Shown: positions 17,231-26,321, counted from the first letter of the stretch. The stretch is DNA of 64,000 bases from Trueperaceae bacterium (GCA_036381595.1 DASVCN010000023.1:248001-312000), one strand, 5' to 3'. A program made the numbers and translations. Notes: generated from the letters alone by a model not told the origin.

Positions 17231-17657
17231 CGACGTCCACCCCCTGCCTCAGCAGATAGGTCTCGAGAATCAGCACGGCCGAGGCCTCGTCTACCCGCCC
17301 CTTCTCCTGGCGGCGTCGCTTCTTCTGGCCGCTGCCCAGCAACTGGTGTGTCGCCAGTCGAGTGGTGAACCGTTCATCCTCCACCTCGACAGTCAATCCT
17401 GCGTCCCTGAGCAGCGCGATGAACTCCCGCACCTTGCGGGTCTGGTCGGAGTCGCTCCCGTCGGTGCGGCGCGGAAGGCCGACCACCAGCAGAGAGGCTC
17501 CCTCGGCTGCCGCCGCCTCCCTGACCGCTGCGACGTCGGCGGCATCGCCCCGGCGGCTGATGAAGCCACGGCCGAACGCGAAGCGGCTGCCCAGATCGCC
17601 GCGGGCGAGCCCTATCCTCGCCTCGCCCACGTCGAGGGCCAGGATCGTGCCGTCCAT
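17223..17657 (-). CDS. ruvX: Pre-16S rRNA nuclease / putative Holliday junction resolvase
   Basis: RuvX (YqgF), 144 aa, has an RNase H-like fold and is needed for 16S rRNA 5'-end maturation in E. coli; a resolvase role has been proposed. Catalytic acids are visible in LALDVGEARIGLARGD (first Asp), VEDERFTTRLA (Glu/Asp) and VDEASAVLILETYL (last Asp), with VVGLPRRTDGS between. The ATG at 17657 starts the usual MDGTILALDVG. It lies 51 bases after alaS and overlaps mltG. Confidence 0.95.
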   Translation of the reverse strand: MDGTILALDVGEARIGLARGDLGSRFAFGRGFISRRGDAADVAAVREAAAAEGASLLVVGLPRRTDGSDSDQTRKVREFIALLRDAGLTVEVEDERFTTRLATHQLLGSGQKKRRRQEKGRVDEASAVLILETYLLRQGVDVGE

Positions 17658-17708
17658 CAGCTGATAGTGGGGGCGAGCTGTTGCTGCCCTGCCGGAGGTT
17701 TCACCCAG

Positions 17709-20375
17709 CTACCCGGATACGGCCGCAGACAGCACGTCCGGCAGCGCTCCCAACGCCTCGGGCAGTCGGGTGGGGTCCTTGAGGCCGGCCTGCGCCATGT
17801 CGGCCTTACCGCCGCCGTTGCCACCCGCCCTGCGAGCCAGTTCACGCACCAGGGTGCCGGCATGGGCGCCGCGCTCCCGTGCCTGCTCGGCAACCTTCAC
17901 CACCAGCAGGCCCTCGCTCCCCACCGCTACCAGGTCGGCGCCCGACTGCTGCAGCAGGTTGTCGGCGGCGTTCCGCAGCGAGGCGGCGTCGAGCCCGGCG
18001 AGGGAGGTGGCCAGGTAACGGAAGCCGCCCGCCTCCTCGACCTCGCGAGTCGCCCCGCCTCCTGCCTGCGCGGCGGCCAGCTTGTCCCGCAGGCTCGCGT
18101 TCTCGCGCTGCGCCGACTTCAGGTCGGCCTGCAACCGGATTACTCGGTTGGTCAGCTCGGTTGCGGAGGTACCGAGCTCGCTGGCCAGGTCGGTAAGCGT
18201 TCCCCGTAGCTCCTGCAGGTGGTCCAGGGCCGCCATCCCGACTCTCGCCTCGACCCGCCGGACGCCGGCCGAGACCGCCTCCTCGGCGACTATCACGAGC
18301 GATCCGATCTCACCGGTGCGGCTCACGTGGGTGCCGCCGCAAAGCTCGATCGACACCTCCTGGCCAACGTTCCCCCCGATCGACACCATCCGCACCTGCG
18401 AACCGTACTTCTCTCCGAAGAGCATCATCGCGCCGCGCTTACGTGCCTCCTCGATCGGCACGGTTCGCCAGTCGACCGGGAAGTCGGCCTGGATCCAGCG
18501 GTTCACCATCGTCTCGATAAGCTCGATCTCCTCGTGGCGGAGCGCCGCCGGATGGGAGAAGTCGAAGCGCAACCTGTCGGGCGCCACCAGCGATCCGGCC
18601 TGCGCCACATGCTTGCCCAGGATCGACCGGAGGGCCGCGTGCAGGAGGTGGGTTGCGGTGTGGTGCTTCTGCGTCTCGCCGCGCGCGGGGTCGACCAGCG
18701 CCCGGACCTCCTGACCGGTCTCCAGGCGGCCGCGGACCACCTTGGCTCGGTGCAGCAACAACCCCTGGCGCGAGCGCCTGGTGTCGCTGACCAGGGCGGC
18801 GCCGCCATCCCACTCGAGCTTGCCGACGTCGCCGATCTGGCCACCGCCCTCCGGGTAGAAGGGACTTCGGTCGAGGAGTACGTCCACGTCGCTGCCTTCG
18901 GTCGCCGCCGATTCGAGCCGCTCCCCCGTGATGAGGGCGACGACCTTCGCCTGGGCGGCCAAGCTCTCGTAGCCGAGGAAGTGCGTCTCCCCCCGCTCCG
19001 ACGCGACCCGCTCGAGCGTCTCCTGGCTCGCCCCGAACATCGCTTGCGACTCCTGGCCGGCACGCGACAGCTCGCGGGCCTTCTGCCGCGCGGACTCGTA
19101 GCCCGCGGCATCGACCCGCAGCCCCCGCTCTTCGGCCATGTCTCGGGTCAGGTCGAGCGGGAAGCCGTACGTCTGCCACAGGTCGAAGGCCACCTCGCCG
19201 GGGAGGATGTCATCGTCGAGTTCGTCGAGCAGAGTCTTCACCCGTTGCGTGCCGCTCTCTAGGGTGCGGAGGAACTGCTCCTCCTCTGCCCTCACCGTGG
19301 TCCTGATCCGCTCGCGGGCCTCGCGCAGCTCCGGGTAGGCGTCGCCCATCGCCTCCACGACCTCGCCGGTCAGTTCATGCAGCACCGGTTCCTCGATGCC
19401 CAAGAGGAACGCCTGCCGGGAGGCACGGCGGATGAGCATCTTGATGACGTAACCGGGACCGTCGTTGGCGGGCATTATCCCGTCGGCTATGGCGAACGAG
19501 ACCGCCCGTACATGGTCGGCGATTATCCGGTGCGGTACGCTCTCGAGGTCGCGGTAGGGGACCCCGCTCAACTCGACCAGTCGGCGGATGGTAGGCTGGA
19601 AGAGTTCGGTGGCGTAGGCGTCCCGGGCTCCCGTCACGACCGTAGTGATCCGCTCGAGGCCCATGCCGGTGTCTATATTCTGTTGCGGCAGCGGGCTCAG
19701 CAGGCCGTCCTGAAGGTTGAACTGGGTGAACACGAGGTTCCAGATCTCCACGTAACGGTCGCCGCTTCCGGTGTTGGGGCCGGTTTCGTCGGCGCTGCCG
19801 TATTCGGGACCGCGGTCGTAGAAGATCTCGGAGCAGGGTCCGCACGGTCCGCTCCGCTCGTCCTTGATGGCGTTCGCCGGCCAGAAGTTCTCGGCCTCCC
19901 CCCAGCGGGAGATGCGCTCCTTCGGCAGGCCGACCTCGTTGGCCCAGATGCCGTACGCCTCGTCGTCGTCAGTGAAGACGGTGGCGTAGAGGCGTTCGGG
20001 CTCGAGGCCTAGCCACTCCTTGCTGGTCAGGAACTCCCAGGCCCAGAGGATAGCTTCCCTCTTGAAGTAGTCACCGAAGGAGAAGTTGCCGAGCATCTCG
20101 AAGAAGGTGTGGTGGCGTCTCGTTCGGCCGACGTTCTCGATATCGCTGTCCTTGCCGCCCGCGCGCATGCACTTCTGACTCGTCGCCACCCGGTGCCACA
20201 CGCCGTAGCCCGGGAAGCGCGGGGTCGCGCCCTGGAAGTACGGCTTGAACTGCTGCATGCCGGCCACGTTGAAGAGCAGGCCCGGATCGTCGCTCCGAAG
20301 CGGAGCGCTCGGGTGGATCAGATGCTCTTTCTTCTCGAAGAACTCGAGGAACTTGCGCCTCGCATCAAAGCTCAT
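17709..20375 (-). CDS. alaS: Alanine-tRNA ligase
   Basis: Charges tRNA-Ala and edits mischarged Ser/Gly. At 888 aa it is full length. The aminoacylation domain starts with FDARRKFLEFFEKKEH and holds RHHTFFEMLGNFSFGDYFK and GPCGPCSEIF. The editing domain has the zinc motif HHTATHLLHAA and CGGTHVSRTGEIG. The C-terminal C-Ala domain ends with GGNGGGKADMAQAG. The ATG at 20375 has AGGAGG eight bases upstream and TATAAT at 20405-20410. It heads alaS-ruvX-mltG. I see no T-box or other leader regulator. Confidence 0.97.
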   Translation of the reverse strand: MSFDARRKFLEFFEKKEHLIHPSAPLRSDDPGLLFNVAGMQQFKPYFQGATPRFPGYGVWHRVATSQKCMRAGGKDSDIENVGRTRRHHTFFEMLGNFSFGDYFKREAILWAWEFLTSKEWLGLEPERLYATVFTDDDEAYGIWANEVGLPKERISRWGEAENFWPANAIKDERSGPCGPCSEIFYDRGPEYGSADETGPNTGSGDRYVEIWNLVFTQFNLQDGLLSPLPQQNIDTGMGLERITTVVTGARDAYATELFQPTIRRLVELSGVPYRDLESVPHRIIADHVRAVSFAIADGIMPANDGPGYVIKMLIRRASRQAFLLGIEEPVLHELTGEVVEAMGDAYPELREARERIRTTVRAEEEQFLRTLESGTQRVKTLLDELDDDILPGEVAFDLWQTYGFPLDLTRDMAEERGLRVDAAGYESARQKARELSRAGQESQAMFGASQETLERVASERGETHFLGYESLAAQAKVVALITGERLESAATEGSDVDVLLDRSPFYPEGGGQIGDVGKLEWDGGAALVSDTRRSRQGLLLHRAKVVRGRLETGQEVRALVDPARGETQKHHTATHLLHAALRSILGKHVAQAGSLVAPDRLRFDFSHPAALRHEEIELIETMVNRWIQADFPVDWRTVPIEEARKRGAMMLFGEKYGSQVRMVSIGGNVGQEVSIELCGGTHVSRTGEIGSLVIVAEEAVSAGVRRVEARVGMAALDHLQELRGTLTDLASELGTSATELTNRVIRLQADLKSAQRENASLRDKLAAAQAGGGATREVEEAGGFRYLATSLAGLDAASLRNAADNLLQQSGADLVAVGSEGLLVVKVAEQARERGAHAGTLVRELARRAGGNGGGKADMAQAGLKDPTRLPEALGALPDVLSAAVSG

Positions 20376-20404
20376 GGGGAACGCCTCCTGCTGCCCGAAG
20401 GGCG

Positions 20405-20410
20405 ATTATA
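20405..20410 (-). promoter_or_regulatory. -10 box of alaS (TATAAT)
   Basis: Consensus TATAAT on the reverse strand, 29 bases before the alaS ATG. The expected -35 position has no good match. Confidence 0.5.
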
Positions 20411-20504
20411 ACGAAGAGGCCGACCAGTTCCTCGTTCCCGGCCCACCCAGTGAGGACTCCGGTCGATCTTGTTCGCCCTCGCAATGCTCCCGGGCAGGCC
20501 CACC

Positions 20505-20510
20505 TAGAGT
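20505..20510 (+). promoter_or_regulatory. -10 box of the SDR gene (TAGAGT)
   Basis: TAGAGT ends 6 bases before the GTG at 20517, leaving no room for a ribosome binding site. A leaderless mRNA is likely. Confidence 0.5.
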
Positions 20511-20516
20511 GGTCAC

Positions 20517-21302
20517 GTGAACTCCTTCGATCGGATGGCCGCGCTAGTCACCGGCGCCGGCTCGGGCATAGGTGCGGCAGCGGCCCGCGAGCTGGCCCGC
20601 AGAGGCGCCGCCGTGGGCCTGCTCTCCCGCACACGCTCGCAGCTGGAGGCCGTGGCGGGGGAGATCGAGAGCGCCGGTGGCCGGGCCCTGGTGCTGGCGG
20701 CCGATGTCAGCGAAGAGCGGGGTCTGGCGGAAGCGATCGAGAGTCTGGTGGCCCGTTTCGGCCGGCTCGACATCGTCGTAGCCAACGCCGGCATCAACGG
20801 GACCTGGGCTCCGATCGAGAAGCTGGGCTTCGATGAGTTCCGCAAGACGGTCGAAGTCAACCTGTTCGGGACTTTCGCTACCATCAAGCTGTCCGTGCCT
20901 TTCCTCAAGAGGCAGGGCGGCGCGATAGTCGTGACCTCCTCGGTGAACGGCACCCGGATGTACAGCAACTCGGGGGCAACGGCCTACTCGGCGACGAAGG
21001 CGGCCCAGGTCGCGATGGCCAGGATGCTCGCCCTCGAACTGGCCCAGGACAGGATCCGCGTCAACTCGGTCTGCCCTGGCGCCATCACCACTCAGATCGA
21101 CGAGAACACCCGCAGCGAGGACGTCGACGAGGCCCGTGAACCGGTGGTGTATCCCGAGGGGGAGATCCCCCTGACCGACGGACGCCCCGGTTCCGCTGAG
21201 CAGGTCGCTCAACTGATAGCCTTCCTCGCGTCAGATGCCGCTTCGCACATCACCGGAAGCGAGGTCTTCATAGACGGGGGTCAGTCGCTACTGCAGGGCT
21301 GA
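20517..21302 (+). CDS. Short-chain dehydrogenase/reductase
   Basis: Classical SDR of 261 aa, an NAD(P)-dependent cytosolic oxidoreductase. The Rossmann motif is TGAGSGIG at residues 12-19, NAG follows at about 90, the catalytic Ser lies in VVTSSVNGT, and Tyr/Lys lie in YSATKAA. The end, ITGSEVFIDGGQSLLQG, matches FabG-like enzymes. The substrate is unknown. The Arg in LLSRTR after beta-2 suggests NADP(H) preference (inference). It is monocistronic between alaS (divergent) and a PAS-LuxR regulator. Confidence 0.9.
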   Translation: MNSFDRMAALVTGAGSGIGAAAARELARRGAAVGLLSRTRSQLEAVAGEIESAGGRALVLAADVSEERGLAEAIESLVARFGRLDIVVANAGINGTWAPIEKLGFDEFRKTVEVNLFGTFATIKLSVPFLKRQGGAIVVTSSVNGTRMYSNSGATAYSATKAAQVAMARMLALELAQDRIRVNSVCPGAITTQIDENTRSEDVDEAREPVVYPEGEIPLTDGRPGSAEQVAQLIAFLASDAASHITGSEVFIDGGQSLLQG

Positions 21303-21393
21303 AGCGAGCACGCGCCAGACGGCGCGTTCACGGCCGCTCCGGCAGCCTCGCCTAGTGACATCTGCCACCCTGCTTGGGAATCAGATGCTCCTA

Positions 21394-21445
21394 TTGACCC
21401 CGAGGGCGGCGTGATAGTTTCGCGTTTACCGCCAGGGGGCGTGAT
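21394..21445 (+). promoter_or_regulatory. Promoter and direct repeats upstream of the PAS-LuxR gene
   Basis: TTGACC (21394-21399) and TAGTTT (21415-21420) are 15 bases apart, a short but possible spacing. GGCGTGAT occurs twice, at 21408-21415 and 21438-21445, exactly 30 bases apart or three helical turns. This looks like a double binding site, perhaps for autoregulation. Confidence 0.35.
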
Positions 21446-21510
21446 CATCGGGAGTTGGGGAGTCTTGCTCGTCGGCTCTTTTCGCTGTGCCACCCCTGCG
21501 GAGGAGAAGC

Positions 21511-22602
21511 ATGTTCCGTCAAAACGAGCAGTATCCGTTCGGAGGATTCCGCGAGATCCTCGACCGGCTGCCGCAAGCAATCGTCATCTTCGATGCCGAA
21601 GGAAGCGTTACCTACGCCAACCGCTCCGCCACCGCCCTCGTGGCCCGCAGTGGCGGCAGTGAGCCGATCGGGTGTCTGGAGGGATTGTTCCGGCGGATCG
21701 GACCGCTGGTGCGCCTCGACGGGAGCACCCCCGAAAGCGGCGACCATCCGGCCCGCAGGCTGGAGCGGAACGAGACTTTCAGCGGGTACCTGCTGCGCTC
21801 CGCGGAACGGTGGGAGGATGGCAGGCCGGTGCTCGCGTTCTCGGGCCACCTGGTTCGGGATCTCGCCAGTGGCGCCAACCTGAGGGTGCTCACCATCGAG
21901 GACGTGAGCTACCGGCACGAACGGGACAGCCTCTTCCGGACGGCTTTCGAACTCGGTCCCGTGCCGGTCTCGCTGGTCCGTGGCGTGGATCAACGGGTCC
22001 TCGACGCCAATGACGCTTTCCTCGAACTCCTCGGCTACCGACGCGACGAAGTGGTGGGACACACCGTCCCCGAGCTCGCGATGGTCCACGAGAACGAGAG
22101 CGTTCGCGCGGCCAAGGAGGAGCTCGAGAAGTGCGAAGGGGTCGAGCGGCTCGAACTGGTGGTCCGGGCCAGGAACGGCCGTCGGGTCACCCTACTCTCC
22201 TGGCTGCGTTGGGTGGAGGTCGGGGGTGAGGAGTGCCTGCTGGGCGTGTACGTCGACATCACCGAGCAGAAGGCGATGGAGAAGAAGCTGCGCGAGGCGA
22301 CCCAGATCGTGCTGGAGAGCGCCTCGGTATTCAGTCGTAGCGTGGTCCAGCAGCTCGAGCGTTTGCGCTCGCCCGACCAGGCCGATTCGACCACCGGTGA
22401 ACTCGACCTGCTCACCAGGCGCGAACGTCAGGTGGTCACCAGGGTGGGCGCCGGGCACAGCAACCTCAAGATCGCTGCCGAGCTGGCCCTCACTCCCCAG
22501 ACGGTCAGGAACTACGTGACCCGCATCTACCGGAAGATCGGCGTCTCCAACAGAGCCGAAGCCGTGGTGTGGGCCCGCGAGCGGGGACTGGTACAGGGCT
22601 GA
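21511..22602 (+). CDS. PAS-domain LuxR-type transcriptional regulator
   Basis: A 363 aa cytosolic regulator. Residues 8-130 form a first PAS-like domain (RLPQAIVIFDAEGSVTYAN) and residues 150-260 a second (LVRGVDQRVLDANDAFLELL, ending LLGVYVDITEQKAM). A coiled-coil-like linker follows, then a C-terminal LuxR/NarL HTH from about residue 297: LLTRRERQVVTRVGAG, LTPQTVRNYVTRIY, KIGVSNRAEAV. There is no receiver or kinase domain, so it probably senses a ligand or redox state directly. The ATG at 21511 has GGAGGAG just upstream. No target gene is obvious; it is convergent with topoisomerase IB. Confidence 0.88.
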   Translation: MFRQNEQYPFGGFREILDRLPQAIVIFDAEGSVTYANRSATALVARSGGSEPIGCLEGLFRRIGPLVRLDGSTPESGDHPARRLERNETFSGYLLRSAERWEDGRPVLAFSGHLVRDLASGANLRVLTIEDVSYRHERDSLFRTAFELGPVPVSLVRGVDQRVLDANDAFLELLGYRRDEVVGHTVPELAMVHENESVRAAKEELEKCEGVERLELVVRARNGRRVTLLSWLRWVEVGGEECLLGVYVDITEQKAMEKKLREATQIVLESASVFSRSVVQQLERLRSPDQADSTTGELDLLTRRERQVVTRVGAGHSNLKIAAELALTPQTVRNYVTRIYRKIGVSNRAEAVVWARERGLVQG

Positions 22603-22654
22603 GCGCCCCGCTTACGAGCCTCAGGCCGCCCCTTCCGGCCCTCTACCACACCAG

Positions 22655-23701
22655 TCAGGACGCCTGTTTCTCCCTCAGCAACCGCCATACCGCCGCTTCG
22701 CTGGAGCGCAAACCGCCTGGCGGCTTCAGGTCGCCGCCATCGTTGCGGCCCCTCAGCCTCTCGCGCAGCTCGCCCTCGAGATAGGTATCGATGACCACGG
22801 GGTGAACGTAGCTCTGCCGGCAGACTGCCGGAGTGTTGCCGAGGACCGAGGAAACCGACTTGACGGCCGCCACCACGTTCTTCTTCGCCTGCCGCTCGGT
22901 CTCGAACTCGTAGCCGCACAGCTCCTCGGCGCAGAGCACGGTGCCCGCCCAGGTGCGGAAGTCCTTGGCCGTGACCTCCTCCTCACTTACCTGACGGAGG
23001 TACTCGTTGACGTGGCCCGACTCGACATCGCGACGGTTCCCGTCTTCGTCTATGTACTTGAAAAGCTCGTAGCCGGGGATCTCGACGCACTGCCGGACGA
23101 CCTCGGCGATCCGCTCGTCCTCGGTCTCGACGTGCCACTCCTGGCCGCCCTTGCCGCGGAACTCGAAGACCACCGTGTCGTCCTCGAGCTCCACATGCTT
23201 CTTGCGTATCGTCGTCAGGCCGAAGGAACCGTTCTCCCGAGCGTAGCTGGAGTTGCCGACTCTGGCGAGGGTGGACTCGAGCAGCTTCACCACCGCCGCG
23301 AGCACCTTCTCCCGCGCCATCCCCTCCCGCTGCAGGTCACGGTTGACCCTTCGGCGGATCCTAGGCAGCACCTCGGCGAAGCTGAGCAGCCGGTCGAACT
23401 TGTCCTTCTCGCGAAGTTGCTGCCATCGCGGGTGGTAGATGTACTGCTTGCGGCCCTTCTCGTCGCGCCCGGTCGCCTGCAGGTGACCGTTCGGGTCGGG
23501 GCAGATCCACACATCCTTGTAAGCGGGCGGGATCGCCAAGGAGTTGAGCCGCTCGATCAGGTCCGGATCCGTGATCCGTTCCCCGTCGGGTCGGTAGTAG
23601 CTGAAGCCCTTCCCCCGCCGTCTCCGGCTTATGCCGGGCCCATTGTCGTTGACGTACCGCAGCCCCGCCTCTTCGATCCCCGCCCTGTTGTCGTCGAGCA
23701 T
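22655..23701 (-). CDS. DNA topoisomerase IB
   Basis: Relaxes supercoils through a 3'-phosphotyrosyl intermediate. The 348 aa protein is of the short poxvirus-like bacterial type known from Deinococcus. Active-site residues are visible: Arg in GRDEKGRKQYIYHP, the GSFGLTTIRKKHV region, Lys in FRGKGG, Arg in DFRTWAGT, His nearby, and the nucleophile Tyr in AVCRQSYVHP. The ATG at 23701 is preferred because it follows a TAAGCT box by 7 bases and starts at the normal N-terminus. It lies 120 bases after a RIO kinase gene on the same strand and may also be read from that operon. Confidence 0.94.
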   Translation of the reverse strand: MLDDNRAGIEEAGLRYVNDNGPGISRRRRGKGFSYYRPDGERITDPDLIERLNSLAIPPAYKDVWICPDPNGHLQATGRDEKGRKQYIYHPRWQQLREKDKFDRLLSFAEVLPRIRRRVNRDLQREGMAREKVLAAVVKLLESTLARVGNSSYARENGSFGLTTIRKKHVELEDDTVVFEFRGKGGQEWHVETEDERIAEVVRQCVEIPGYELFKYIDEDGNRRDVESGHVNEYLRQVSEEEVTAKDFRTWAGTVLCAEELCGYEFETERQAKKNVVAAVKSVSSVLGNTPAVCRQSYVHPVVIDTYLEGELRERLRGRNDGGDLKPPGGLRSSEAAVWRLLREKQAS

Positions 23702-23708
23702 GGGGTAC

Positions 23709-23714
23709 AGCTTA
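23709..23714 (-). promoter_or_regulatory. -10 box of topoisomerase IB (TAAGCT)
   Basis: TAAGCT on the reverse strand ends 7 bases before the ATG at 23701. The leaderless pattern gives the gene its own promoter downstream of the RIO operon. Confidence 0.4.
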
Positions 23715-23821
23715 GTGCCGCCGGCCCCCGGCCGACGCAAGCAGGCCGACACTCGTCGGGCGCTGCCGGTGCGAGAGCCATTCCCGGTCGTTGGCCGGGC
23801 TGCAGTGGCGGCGACGCGCCC

Positions 23822-24703
23822 TTAGCGCCGCAACGGCCCCGAAGCCGGGTAGCCCGCCGTCTGTCTGGTCTCCAGCAACAGCAATGCGGCGTCCTCCTCG
23901 ATCCCCAATTGAGCGAAGGAGGAGCAGAGAGACCTGATGTCGCGTTGGAGCAGGTCGGCCGCCGCCGGGTTGCGATCCACCTCCACCGCCTGGGGTAGGT
24001 CGATGAGGACGAGCTCCTCCGCCCACCAGAGGAGGTTGAAGGTCGACAGGTCGCCGTGCACGAGACCGATCTCCAGGAGCCGCGCCGGCAGCAGGCGGGC
24101 GGCCTGCCACGCCCGTTCGGCCTCATTGGCATCTAGTTGCACGTCGGAGAGCCGAGGCGCCGGCTCCTCGTCGCCGATCCACTCCATGAGCACCACCCGG
24201 CCGGCGAGAACCATCGCTTCGGGGTCGGGCCCGACAGCGGGCAGGGGCACCCTCACCCCCGCGTCGTGGAGGCGCCAGAGGGTCAGGTACTCGTGGAAGA
24301 CCCAGTCGGCGAGTTCGGGCGAGAGCCCGCGTCGTCGTGCGTCGCCAAGCAATTTCCGGATCCGTCGGTCGGCCACTCGCCGCCCTTCCAGATAGGCTTC
24401 GGCCGCCCTGAAGCCGCGGACCTCGATATCGCTGTAGACCTTGGCCGCCAACCGCCCTACGGGGCCGTTGGCGCGGTAGAGGGTCGCCTCCTTGCCGCCG
24501 CGCACTTGATTGCCGAGCTCCTTCAGGAGGCCCCGCGCGTGCAACCACTCGAGGCCCGGGTCGGCGAAGGGTGAGCCGCCATCGTCGCCCGGGCCCGTCG
24601 CCAGCTCCTTGCGGCGCCTTGCGCCTTTGGGCCGGCGCCGCTCCTTGCGCCGACCGAACCGCTCCTCACCGAAGTCGTCGCCCCAGTCGTCGCCGTCAGC
24701 CAT
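23822..24703 (-). CDS. RIO-type serine/threonine kinase A
   Basis: A 293 aa bacterial RIO1-like atypical kinase. After a 45-residue Arg/Lys-rich tail come GGKEATLYRA and LAAKVY (nucleotide-binding Lys), VVLMEWIGDEEPAP (hinge), LVHGDLSTFNLLWW (catalytic Asp and Asn) and VLIDLPQAVEVDRNP (metal Asp). All catalytic residues are present, so it should be active. RIO proteins act in ribosome maturation in archaea and eukaryotes; bacterial roles are poorly known. It is paralogous to the kinase at 25210-26118 and lies 17 bases after a small helical protein gene in the same operon. Confidence 0.92.
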   Translation of the reverse strand: MADGDDWGDDFGEERFGRRKERRRPKGARRRKELATGPGDDGGSPFADPGLEWLHARGLLKELGNQVRGGKEATLYRANGPVGRLAAKVYSDIEVRGFRAAEAYLEGRRVADRRIRKLLGDARRRGLSPELADWVFHEYLTLWRLHDAGVRVPLPAVGPDPEAMVLAGRVVLMEWIGDEEPAPRLSDVQLDANEAERAWQAARLLPARLLEIGLVHGDLSTFNLLWWAEELVLIDLPQAVEVDRNPAAADLLQRDIRSLCSSFAQLGIEEDAALLLLETRQTAGYPASGPLRR

Positions 24704-24720
24704 GGCTCATCCGCTCGAAC

Positions 24721-25191
24721 TCAATCGCTCTCGACCAGTCCCAGGGTCCCCCGCAGTTCGGCCAGGAATGCGGCTTCGCCCTCCGAGATCCGCGGACCGA
24801 ACCAGCCGCTGCGCGACGCCCTGGCGACTCTCTGCGCCAGCTCGAAGAGGAAGCGTCTGAACTCCATGCCGACCTCGTCCCTGCGCAACACGGCCTCGAT
24901 CCGTTCGATGTCGCGATGCAACGTCTCCTTGGTGATCGCGCCGCCCGGTTCATCCTCTTCGACGCGCAACTCGCTCCCCTCGTGCCTGCGGAAGAGCTCC
25001 TGCACGAGCGGGTTGTCCGGGTAGCGTTCCCGCGCCTCATAGAGGAAGGTGCCGGCGGCGGTCATCTCGGAGAAGTAGGCGACCGGGCCGGAGCGGTCGG
25101 CCGCGACGGTAGCCAGCAGCACCGTTGCGGCCGCTTCCATCAGCAGCTCATGGTCGTCATCGCCGTAGGGCTCGCTGTTGACCTGGTTCAT
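24721..25191 (-). CDS. Small acidic helical protein between two RIO kinases
   Basis: A 156 aa protein I do not recognise. It has no signal peptide or membrane segment, is rich in Glu/Asp and looks fully helical: DDHELLMEAAATVLLATVAA, ARERYPDNPLVQELF, ETLHRDIERIEAVL, FRRFLFELAQRVARAS. AGGAGG four bases ahead fixes the ATG at 25191. It starts 18 bases after RIO kinase B and stops 17 bases before RIO kinase A, so it is made together with both. A substrate, adaptor or inhibitor of the kinases is a reasonable guess from position only. Confidence 0.8.
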   Translation of the reverse strand: MNQVNSEPYGDDDHELLMEAAATVLLATVAADRSGPVAYFSEMTAAGTFLYEARERYPDNPLVQELFRRHEGSELRVEEDEPGGAITKETLHRDIERIEAVLRRDEVGMEFRRFLFELAQRVARASRSGWFGPRISEGEAAFLAELRGTLGLVESD

Positions 25192-25209
25192 CTGACCTCC
25201 TGGTCAAGT

Positions 25210-26118
25210 CTAGCTGCCGGGACGGACGATCCCGCCCTTCACTCGTCGCAGCGTTGCGGTCGGGTCGGCCCGTACCCCCAGCTTGCGGAACGAGCGACAG
25301 AGGTTCGCGACGTCCCGCTCCAGCAGCTCGCCGGCTTCAGGATTATCGGCCGCATCCACCATCTGCGGGAAGTCGATGGCCACTACCCGCTCCCGCCACC
25401 AGAGCAGGTTGTAGGTCGACAGGTCGCCGTGCACCTTGCCGAGCGCGTGGAGCCGGCGGGCGAACTCGACGCTCTGCTCGAAGGCGCTCAGCGCCTCCAC
25501 GGCCGGCAGGCGGATGTCGGAGAGGCGGGGGGCCGGCCCCTCGTCGTCGCCGATGTACTCCATGAGCACCACCCGTCCGGCGTCGCCCAGGTCGATCTTG
25601 TCGGGACCGATCATCGGCTTCGGCACAGGCAGACCGGCTTCGAACAGCTGCCACAACTGCAGGTACTCGTGGAACACCCACAGGTCCTGTTGCGCCTCCA
25701 GCCCCTTCGCGGTGCGTTGCGTTATCGCCTTCTCGATCCTGGAGTCGCCGATCCAGCGGCCCCGCCGGTATACCTCGTCGTTGCGGAAGGAGCGCACCCG
25801 TAGGTCGGCGTACGCCTTCGCCGCCATCAGGCCGTCGGGCCCGCTCACCAGGTAGACGGTCGCCTCCTTGCCGCTCTTCACCTCCCCCAGGAGTTCGTCG
25901 ATCTTGCTGATCTCGAAGAGGTGCTGGAGTTCCGGATCGGTGAAGCGGGCCTCGCTGCTTGATCCCGACTCCTCCGCCGTGGCCTCCTGCGCCACCAGGT
26001 CGGACAGTCGTTGCCGGCCGCGTGGCGGCCGGCGGTCGTGCCGCCGCGAGAAGCTCTCCTCGTTGTCGAGATAGTCGTCTGCGTACTGCGTGTCCACTCG
26101 GTTCAAGCGGTCCTCCAT
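25210..26118 (-). CDS. RIO-type serine/threonine kinase B
   Basis: Second RIO1-like kinase, 302 aa, first gene of the operon. An N-terminal 75-residue polar tail is followed by SGKEATVYLV and MAAKAYADLRVRSF, VVLMEYIGDDEGPAP, KVHGDLSTYNLLWW and VAIDFPQMVDAADNPEA. The kinase core is intact and clearly paralogous to kinase A, with the same LLWW after the catalytic loop, but the N-terminal tails differ. The ATG at 26118 has no strong Shine-Dalgarno; a GTG seven codons later is an alternative. A sigma-70 promoter at 26322-26351 leaves a leader of about 200 bases that holds a possible 24-codon ORF. Confidence 0.9.
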   Translation of the reverse strand: MEDRLNRVDTQYADDYLDNEESFSRRHDRRPPRGRQRLSDLVAQEATAEESGSSSEARFTDPELQHLFEISKIDELLGEVKSGKEATVYLVSGPDGLMAAKAYADLRVRSFRNDEVYRRGRWIGDSRIEKAITQRTAKGLEAQQDLWVFHEYLQLWQLFEAGLPVPKPMIGPDKIDLGDAGRVVLMEYIGDDEGPAPRLSDIRLPAVEALSAFEQSVEFARRLHALGKVHGDLSTYNLLWWRERVVAIDFPQMVDAADNPEAGELLERDVANLCRSFRKLGVRADPTATLRRVKGGIVRPGS

Positions 26119-26214
26119 GCTGAAAGAGCTCGAGGACGCGCGCTGCTCGTAACCGGTCCACCTCGTCGCCGGTCCGCCTTCCGGAGGCTTGCCGGGTCAG
26201 TAGTTTCCGCCGAT

Positions 26215-26289
26215 CTACAGTGAGTGAACGCTCAGGAACGGGCGCGCGTGCCAGTCGATCCGGTCGCAAAAGCAGTTATCGCTGGTCAT
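26215..26289 (-). CDS. Possible 24-residue leader ORF ahead of the RIO operon
   Basis: Just downstream of the promoter an ATG opens MTSDNCFCDRIDWHARPF and ends with TAG at 26215. AGGAAGGG precedes it by about 14 bases, which is far. Two Cys in NCFCD and no similarity I know. It may be chance; a leader peptide is conceivable. Confidence 0.2.
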   Translation of the reverse strand: MTSDNCFCDRIDWHARPFLSVHSL

Positions 26290-26321
26290 GGACACCACCA
26301 CCCTTCCTGACGTGCTCATCA

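Noticed and set aside
17709-20516. T-box or other tRNA-sensing leader before alaS
   Set aside because: The promoter lies only about 30 bases before the start, leaving no room.
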